Positions 29,963 to 39,600 of a stretch of 64,000 bases of DNA are shown here, piece after piece. The stretch is from assembly GCF_027595985.1 (NCBI RefSeq), contig NC_073302.1, forward strand, positions 406,574,503-406,638,502, read 5' to 3'. Below the pieces are notes generated by a model, which was not told the origin of the DNA, made no database searches, and saw nothing but the letters and a program-made list of their open reading frames with translations. The first letter of the stretch is position 1; every line of letters begins with the position of its first letter. Source of the DNA: Sorex araneus. Its lineage: Eukaryota > Chordata > Mammalia > Eulipotyphla > Soricidae. A program made the translations under genes and the position numbers.

Positions 29963-30508
29963 TGTTTAATTTTTAAAATAATGATTAAGGTCTTTCCTTC
30001 TGATTCACAAGTACAAAGAATAGAGCTTGGAAATACGGTTAAGCATTAAACATTCAGGTAAATATCGTAAAACATGATACTTCAAATTACATTAATGCCA
30101 TTAACTGTTACATAAAATAGGATACTTCCAATTGTCAGAAATTTACAGTATTATATATGAAATTATTCAAATGGAATTTCTTTACTATCAATACCAAACG
30201 GAAGTAACGAAAATTTTAAAAACATGCAAAATAACATGATATGCTAGGAGGAAACCTTAACCATTTTCCATAATCTTAAGCATACATCAGTTAAGAGGAA
30301 CAGGAAATGTTAATGTAAAAGTTTGAACCTAAGTATAATTTCTACATACTATTACAGTTACGTAAGGACTGTCAGTAACTTAGGCAATGTTCTGTAGTGT
30401 CCTATTCAATAGAAGCTGAAAAGATGCCTAAGCCCATAGGCCTGATAAAATTTGTGTTCTTGGCAAGAGATGGCTAAAATACTGGGAATTCATGTAGTGA
30501 AAAATATC
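29963..30508. other. DUS4L intron 1, end; unique
   Basis: AT-rich sequence leading to the exon 2 branch/acceptor region. Nothing else seen. Confidence 0.6.
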
Positions 30509-30540
30509 TTTTCTCTAAGCAAACTGATTGTTGTTTTCAG

Positions 30541-30677
30541 ATTTGAAATCAATCTATATTCATGGAGAGTGATTATATTCAAACCACAATATGTCAAGAA
30601 AGAAAAAAAGACCCAGTAGAAATGTTTCATTCTGGACAGCTGGTAAAAGTCTGTGCCCCAATGGTTCGATACTCAAA
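30541..30677 (+). CDS. DUS4L: DUS4L exon 2: end of 5' UTR and first coding exon
   Basis: UTR 30541-30561, ATG at 30562, then MESDYIQTTICQERKKDP...MVRYS and two bases of Lys39; donor TCAAA|GTAAGT. The human protein begins MKSDCMQTTICQERKK. Part of this exon and its acceptor is duplicated at 31075-31138. Confidence 0.95.
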
Positions 30678-33600
30678 GTAAGTATTGTTAAGTGATAAAT
30701 GAGCTTGGATGTGATTTCCTTTTTATGCTTTAAAGCAGTGGTCTTTAACTGCCAGACCCTGCTGGTTCACAGCTGTAAAAAGATCAAAAGCCAACTGTCT
30801 ACCACTTTGGGATTTTTAATTGGAATTGCTATCTAGGCTTAGTCCTAGAGCTAGCATTTGCCTACTCTGTCTAGAATAAACAATCTCCAAGCTTCAGTTT
30901 TTGTGTATCTAGAACAAAAAGACTTGTCAATCCCTAATAAAGGTATTACATATAAACATTTGTGCACAGGTTTTGTGTGAACATAACATTATCTGCTACA
31001 AATCCCCAGGACTACAAATGCTAGATTGTATGCTGGTTGTGTTTTTAAGAAACGTGGGGCCAAAGAGATAGTAACTTTTCTCTACGCAAACTTTTCAGAT
31101 TAGAAATATATTCATGAGGAGTGATTTTATTCATTAACAGAGTTTAAGGCACCTTGCATGCAGAGAAAATCGGTTCAAATCCTGGCATCACATGGTTCCC
31201 CAAGCACTGCCGGGGTCCCTCCTGAGCCAAGAGCCAGGAATGGCTCCTGAGCACAGCTGGGTATGGCCCCAAATATAAAAAAATTTAAAATAAACTGCTA
31301 ACCTTTCATAGTGGGTCTATCATTTACCTCTACCAGATTCTAAAGGATCTCACCAACTTTTGATAATGTCTTTTTAAACTATTCTGATAGATGTGATATT
31401 TTGTTATTTATTATTTAAAGAATTCAAAAATGTTGAATATCTTTTCATGATCTTGTCATCTCTATATTAAATACTTGTCATTTGCTCATATTCTAATTAT
31501 TTCATTACTTGAGTTTTTTACAATATTTTTGTCAGTAGTACAACTTGAAAGTTACATTTTTAAGATCATTGGTTTTAGGTATGTTTACATTACTTTACAT
31601 CCAATTTCTAACACTTTTATTATACGAAGCTGAAATTCTTTATCCAGTAAACAGTGACTCCCCATTCACATCTTTCAACCCCTGGCCATCAACATATGTC
31701 CATCGTCTCCCTGCCTCACTCTGACAAAAGTTCCCAAATATATGTGACATAATGCCCCCTTTCAAAAAAAAAAAAAACCTTCAGGACCCCACCCCCTGAA
31801 AATCTACCTCCTTTAGAGAATAAACAGAAAGTTGCCCCTAATTGTACAGAGGGCTCTCCACCCACTCGTGGTCAGCACTCCCAGAAGCTGTGTCACCCAT
31901 TTGGGGCAACACTGCTCTCTGAATTTGACATCTCAGGAACCAATAGTACAGTCCTAGTGACTCCAGTTATTTTTTTCAGTTAGCCTCAGCCTCAGATTCT
32001 CTTTTTTTTTGCATCAGAATATCCTCTTTTTTTCCCCCCCAATTTTATTGTAGTTGAGTTAACATTACAATATTATTAATGCTTATGCTTTTGATGTACA
32101 AAGTTACAGCTGCAACTCACCACCACCAAAGTGCCCAAGATCCTCCACCACTATCCCAGTGTCACTTTTAGTCCTTCACTCCCCCACTAAGCCCCACACT
32201 CCTTAATATTCAGGTGGATTTTGGTTTTCTTTTATAAGTATTATACAATTTCCAGTGTAATAGATCTTTGTATTCTCCCAGACTTATACCCAATTATTTC
32301 TCCTCTTTAAATTATCATAATACCATACATTTAAATTTAGTATTCAGAGAAACTGATAAGAAAATCAGAATTCCCATGGTGATAATGTACCCTTTAAAGT
32401 TAGCATTTCTTTTTTTGTAAATTCTTCGAATTTTTTACACAAGTAATCGTATCATCTACAAATACGGAGTTTATCACATACCTTTTATTTATGCCTTACT
32501 GCACTTGACATGAGGTATCTAACATGGTTTTAAGTAAAGACTAATGTTAACAGACCTTTTTTGCCCTATTCTTTTCTGATCTAGGAAAATGTTCTTTTGG
32601 TGTTCTGTCTTTGACCTTTAACCTTTTAAAATCATAAGCTTTATAGCACAGGAGAGAGAATAAGTGAATAAGGTGTTTCACACAAGGCCCTCGTCCAAAT
32701 CTCTGGCCCCAAGCACCACCAGTGGGTACTCCCTGAGCACCAATGCATGTGGCCTCAAAAACAAAAAATTTTGTTAAAGACTTACTGTGTCAAGATATAA
32801 ATTCATGTGATTTTTTTTCTTCTTTAGCCTGTTAATATTGTGGTTGAGTACATTAATTGATTTTGAATATCCAATTTCTATTTAAACTGGGTTTTTCTAG
32901 TACCACTGTAGCAGACTGATGAAAAGGCCTTATACATTACAGACAGATGGAGGCAGAAGTCAAGGTTTCCTGCTTGGTTTCTTGGTTTCCTCATTGGTGC
33001 AAAGGGCACCTCATTCCTACTAAGCTGGGGCAAGCATTTAACTGTCCATGGAGTGGTAGCCTGGTAATTCCTGGGCAGTGACGAAAGACCTCCCTTTTAG
33101 CTAGGCATCTGATTTGACCCCCATTGGAGGAAAGGAGCACCTCACTGTTAGACACAGAAACCCATTTCCCCACAGGGGCTTCACTGATACCACCCAGGGA
33201 GAGTTGGTTAGTGTCCAGCATTGCTTAGCATCCTGGCTCCATTCCTGGTCTGACCTCACTGGAGTGATTGTGGAGAACCTTGTTACAGCTTTGTTAAGGT
33301 GAAAAATCAACTCCCCCCTTGACTTGTGCAAATGGAGCCATGGATTTTCTTCTGGTATTTGGCTGGACCAGAGCTATTATTACCCAAAAGTATGATTTCT
33401 CTACCTTTCAGGGTTCTTTAACTTGTTTACTATCCTAACCTTTTTAGTTATTACTGAGCAGGGAGAATAAGGAAGAATGTATCTACCCGATCTTCCCATT
33501 GCCAGAACTTCCTTCTAATACATATTTAATGACTAAGCAAATCAAGCTTGGAAGTCCATATAACAATGGTATGTTGTAAATGTCTAATAGACATTTCATA

Positions 33601-36600
33601 TGCATACAGGTTGGCTTTTAGAACTCTGGTAAGAAAATACAGTTGTGATCTGTGCTACACACCAATGATAGTTGCTGCTGATTTCGTCAGATCTATAAAA
33701 GCCAGAGACAGTGAATTTACCACTAATCAAGGTATGTGAAATGCAAAGTAACTTTATAATAAATTCTTTAAAAAGAAAAAAAAGACATCCTGGACTGGGG
33801 AGATGTTTCAGAGGACTGTGCCACATGTTTTTTATGTGGGAGCCCTCGGTTCAAGCCCTGAGTTCAGTACTCAGTACCACATGGTCCACAAAGTACTAAG
33901 CCAGAAATGACCCAAAACAAAACCTCGACTTACCTTTTCTATTCAGAGACAACACAATTGAGAAACTCTATTTTTAAATCTTTTCATTTTTGTTGGGTTT
34001 TTATTAAGTTTTTAGTATATTCTTTGTTAGTGCCTTGGAATCAATGCATGACAATATCAAAGTATCAGGGGCAGCCTTAAGGCTCCAACCTCTCCTTGGA
34101 GCCATTAGATTCAACTATATCCCACTCTTGTCCCGTTGCAAATTACCCTCCATACAAACCCAAAGTGACCGCTATCAGATTTTTATGTAATCACATCTCT
34201 TTCCTACTGTGTTATAAACTAGACCTTTCATTGCCTCAAACAGTGGTTCCTGGGGCTGGAGCAATAGCACAGCGGGTAGGGCATTTGCCTTGCATGTGGC
34301 CGATCTGGGTTCGATTCCCAGCATCTCAGATGGTCCCCTGAGCACCACCAGGGGTAATTCCTGAGTGCAGGGCCAGGAGTAACCCCTGTGCATCGCCAGG
34401 TGTGACCTAAAAAACAAAAAAAATTAAAAAAAAAAAAAAAAAACTGGTTCTCAAGGTGTGGTTTTTCCAGATTACCAAAACCTGGAAATTTGTTAGAAAT
34501 TAAAATTCCAAGGTTTCACTCCAGATTTCAATGCAGCAGTAACTCAATTTGTACTAAAGCAGTCTATATATTTAAAACCCTCTTGGTGATTCTAAACTTG
34601 CATGAGATTGACCTAAAGAGTAAAATTTCAGCAACAGGGAATACATGGTTATCCATAAGCTACTCCAGAGGTTCCCAAAGATATTCAACTTACTGCCCCC
34701 TTTTCAGAAAATAATTACTCAGCACCCCACTGGAAATTGACCTTTTCTAAGCAAACACATAGAAACACCCGCGCGCACACACACAGCCCACCCTTGCCAA
34801 CTGCATCTTAGGCCACTGCTGCCCTCACTAAATCATCGCATCACCACCCCAGGGACTGGTATCACCCACTTTGGGAAACACAGACTTTGTCTCTACGTTT
34901 TCTATAACTATCTTTCATCACTTTCTTTCTACCAACTTTATTCAGAAACACCAGTCAGCCCTCTCGTCCTTCAGCCCTGCCTGTCCACAGGCTCCCTATC
35001 TCTGGCAAACATCAACTCATGCTTCAAATGTAGCTCTCAAAGTTTGTGTACAAAGAACTTCATGATTATCCTCCACTTATCCTATCTCTTTAAGAACAAA
35101 TTTTATTTAATCCTGCTGTGCTATAATTTCCTCTGTATAGACCTGTCTTTCCCACTGGACTAGAGACTCCTTGAGAACCATAGTTATTTCTTATTTATCT
35201 CCTTAACTTATTTATATCCTAGCACTGTTGAGTGCATCAAGGAACAAATGGTTCCAAATTGAAATTCTGTGACTCCAGAGTAATGAAAGAGAAATACCTC
35301 TTATCAGAAAAAAAGAAAATACTTCTAATACTTCTATCCCATGATAATCCTGCAAATTAACTTTTTATTTTTTTAATTTTGGGGTAACATACAGTGAGGC
35401 TCAGGGATTATTCCTGGCTCTACCCTTAAGAATTACTCTTGGCAGTAATCAGGGGACCCTATGGGATTCTGGGTATCAAACGTGGCTTGGCTACATGCAA
35501 GGCAAGTGCTTTACCCACTGTACTATTTCTCCAGTCCCCAATCCTATAGATTTCTAGATTTCCATAGAAATTCTAAATCTTTCGAGTTTAATGATTTCCC
35601 AAAGTCTGCACTTTGGTAAATAACAATGTATCATGTACAGGTACTCCTCAAAAAACTTCAGTAAAATTAAAAGCACATCTAACCAGTTTTTATAATTAGA
35701 CACAGATGAGAAAAAGAGGCCTTTAAACAGAATGGGTGTGGCAAAAAACAAATAAGGAAGCAGCAGTACATTTGGCTATATTAAAACATTAGCATTTCCT
35801 AGGGCTGGAGCAACAGCACAGCAAGTAGGGTGTTTGCCTTGCACGCAGCCGACCCAGGTTCAATTCCCATTATCCCATATGGTCCCCTGAGCACCGCCAG
35901 GAATAATTCCTGAGTGCAGAGCCAGAAGTATTCCCTGTGCATTGCCAGTTGTGACCCAAAAAGCAAAAAAAAATAAAACATTATCATTTCCATCAGAGTG
36001 CAAATGTACTGAACGGCTGGGGGAAATATTTATAATTTTCATATTTATTATGAAATATAGTGGTTATATAATAATAAGTACTTTCTCCATTTTTAATAAA
36101 TATTTTTAAAAGGACAACTATAAGAAAAACCACATTTTAAAAGATGCCTGCAGAATACGGAGAAAGATCCTATAGATAAAAATATATTTGCTATTATAGG
36201 CAACGTAAGATAAGTTGTGAGGCTGGGGCTGGAGTGATAGCACAGAGGGTAGGGCGTTTGCCTTGCATGCAGCCAACCCAGGTTCGAATCCCAGCATCCC
36301 ATATGGTCCCCTGAGCACCGCCAGGAGTAATTCCTGAGTGCAGAACAAGGAGAAACCCCTGTGCATTGCCAGGTGTGACCCAAAAAGCAAAAAAAAAAAA
36401 AAAAAAAAGATAAGTTGTGAGGAAAGAATTTTCATCTACATTGATAAATATCTGTTGGTAAAGTCTTGAAGGAAAATTGTGTAGCATCTATCAAAATGTA
36501 AATTCCTGTCTAACATTCATACTCCTAGGAATTTGTCCTATGAATATACTCACCAAAGCATTCGTTTAAGAGTCTCTTCGGGGAGCTGGTGTGATAGTAC

Positions 36601-39600
36601 AGCAGGGAGGGCATTTGCCTTGCATGCAGCAGGCCCAGATTTGATCCTCAGCCTACCACATGGTTCCCTGAGCGCTGCCAGGAATAATCCTGAGTGCAGA
36701 GCCAGGTGTGACCCGAAAAAGAGGAAAAAAAAGAAAAAGAAACTGTGGGGCCAGAGCGATAGTACAGCGGATAGGGCGTTTGTCTTGCATGCGGCCAACC
36801 TGGGTTATATCCCCGGCACCCCATATGGTCCCCAAGCATTGCCAGAAGTAATTTCTGGGTGCAGAGCCAGAAGTAACTCTTGAGCATCGCAGGGTGTGAC
36901 CCAAAAAGCAAAAAAAAAATTAAAAAGAAAGAATCTCTTCATTTTAGCATCATTTGTGAGAGCCACAATTGAAAATGTAATTTAGAAATACATAGTATGA
37001 TTCTTCCATGTAGTGGAACATGCCACTGAGAAGAAAAAAATTACATCTGAGTATGGCTCCCAAGTACACTGGGTTCGAGGAAAAAGCAGCAGTTGTAATA
37101 TAATATACAGATTTGTTTAAAACATGGTCTCTCAAACACAGTAAATTAATTCCCCTCTTAGGAATCTGTCAAGAATGTTATACATTTTTTTTGGGGGGGG
37201 GGGGGCTGGAGCGATAGCACAGCGGGTAGGGCATTTGCCTTGCACGTGGCTGACCGGGGTTCGAATCCCAGCATCCCATATGGTCCCCTGAGCACCGCCA
37301 GGGGTGATTCCTGAGTGCATGAGCCAGGAGTGACCCCTGTGCATCGCCTGCTGTGACCCAAAAAAGCAAAAAAAACTTGGTCACACCCAGCGTTGCTCAG
37401 GGGTTACTCCTGGCTCTGCACTCAGGAATTACTCCTGGTGGTGCTTGGGGGACCGTATGGGATGCCAGGGATTAAACCCAGGTTGGCCACGTGCAAGGCA
37501 AACGCCCTACCCACCGTGCTATCATTCAGCCCCAAGAATGTTACACTTTTTTGCAAAGCTCTGGGTTCAGTTACTTGCACTGTATGCCACTCCATCCTTT
37601 CACCACTGAGTGTGACCCTGGTAGGCCAAGAGCACTGAACCAGCAAGCCAACCCTACTATGCTGAAAATCACTGAGAGTAGCCCTGACTGCCAGAATTGC
37701 TAGGTGTTGCCCTATTTTCAAAACTGCTTGTTGATTTCCAAAGAGATAGTATAAGGGTTAAGGTACTTGCTTTACATACCACTGACCCTAATTCAGTCCC
37801 CAGTGCTGCATAGTCCTTTGAGCATCCCTGAACACAGAGTCAGAAATAAGCTTTGAGAATTCCCCAAACACACAGCCCGCCTCAAAAAAGTTTGTTGTAT
37901 TTTTTATGTGATCAGATTTTATACTGTTTTAATTTATATTAAATGTACATTGCTTTTAGAATATTTTAAATCATTTTAACATTGTTTGAAGTTATTTCAT
38001 AGGCTAAAAATAGTTATTTTATCTTGTGCAGATATTAAAGCTTTGTATCCTGTGTGTATTTCTGTGAATTCTAATATTGAGCTATTTGTCTTATTAGGTG
38101 ATTGTCCACTGATTGTTCAGTTTGCAGCTAATGATGCAGGACTTTTATCTGAGGCTGCTCGTATAGTCTGTCCTTATGCAAATGGAATAGACATAAACTG
38201 TGGTTGCCCTCAGAGGTAAAGCTCAAAGAAGTTGGAGGCGGGGCTGGAGTGATTGCACAGCGGGTAGAGTGTTTGCCTTGCATGCAGCCGACCCGGGTTC
38301 GATTCCCAGCATCCCATATGGTCCCCTGAGCACGGCCAGGGGTAATTCCTGAGCATCGCTGGGTATGACCCAAAAAAGCAAAAAAAAAGAACTTGGAGGG
38401 GAAAGACTATGCAAATGTGGTAAAACGTCTTTTGAGTTTTCCAAAAATTAAAAAAGGAAAATAGATGTCATCTGGGCACTAAATACAGAGGATAAAAACA
38501 AGGAACATAAATGCAAGCTATTTTCTGATAATTGCATACATATACCCTTGGCATGTGTTTTTTGGTGTTTTGGACTTTTTGTTCTGTAGTTCTGTCTACC
38601 AAACCCAGGAATAATACATGTAACTCAGGTGCTTTACCATTGAGCCGCAGTTCAGGCCCTTGGTGTTTTGTACTACCTAAAAAGTAGAATTTTTTCATGT
38701 CTGAGTCTGCCTTGAATCCCAGCCATTAATAATTAGGCATAATTCTTGTGTTTATAGCAGTTCCTAAAATACATTTTTACTGTTATATCACACGTATTTG
38801 CTATAAAATCTATTATTTTGAAGAACACTGTTTTCTCCTAATTTCCTTTTAATTATACCTTATAATTACCTTTTATTTCTGTATCATGATTATTTGGTTG
38901 GATCTTAAGTGCTAGGCTATACTTAGTTGAACAATACTATCCCTATCCTCCCAGCACTGTACTAGATTATCTGTCAGTCATTTAAATTTGTTCAGTTTTG
39001 TAACTGTGTATCTCACAGTGATACAGTAATAATTTTTTTTAAAAGTTCAAAGAATAAAAGCAAGGATTTAAATACAGCATAATCCAAATCAGATTAGACG
39101 TATTTGTGTGCTCATTAGGAAAATTAAATAAGCTATTTGGTGGTGATGGAATGCTTGAGCCAAAAATATCTCTCTACTATTAAGACTTATAAAATCTCTT
39201 GTAAGAAATAATAAACATCAAATTAGGAACTTAAAATATGTGGAGTAATTGTAATTAACTATAAATGTTTGAATCGTGTTTCCATTGAATGAATTTTAAC
39301 TGTCTCACTTGCCAGGGAAAACCATTTTCCCTGAATACTTTTGATCTGAGAATATGTTTTCCTAATCTAATGTTGATCCACTTAAAAATCTTGAATCTAT
39401 GAATTTGAAAAAATCTGATTCTGTCCCAGATCAGTAGATAGTAATATATGTAGATGTGGATTTATAATGCTTTTAGAATTGCATCTCCTCTTCCAGTTAT
39501 TGACCAGTTTATTTTTTGTCATCTTCACTTCACAAAGGTGGGCAATGACAGAAGGTTATGGAGCTTGCTTAATAAACAAGCCAGAGCTTATTCGTGACAT

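Noticed and set aside
31098-31140. Alternative DUS4L start exon at the copied fragment
   Set aside because: Its ATG frame hits TAA after seven codons and no donor in frame follows.
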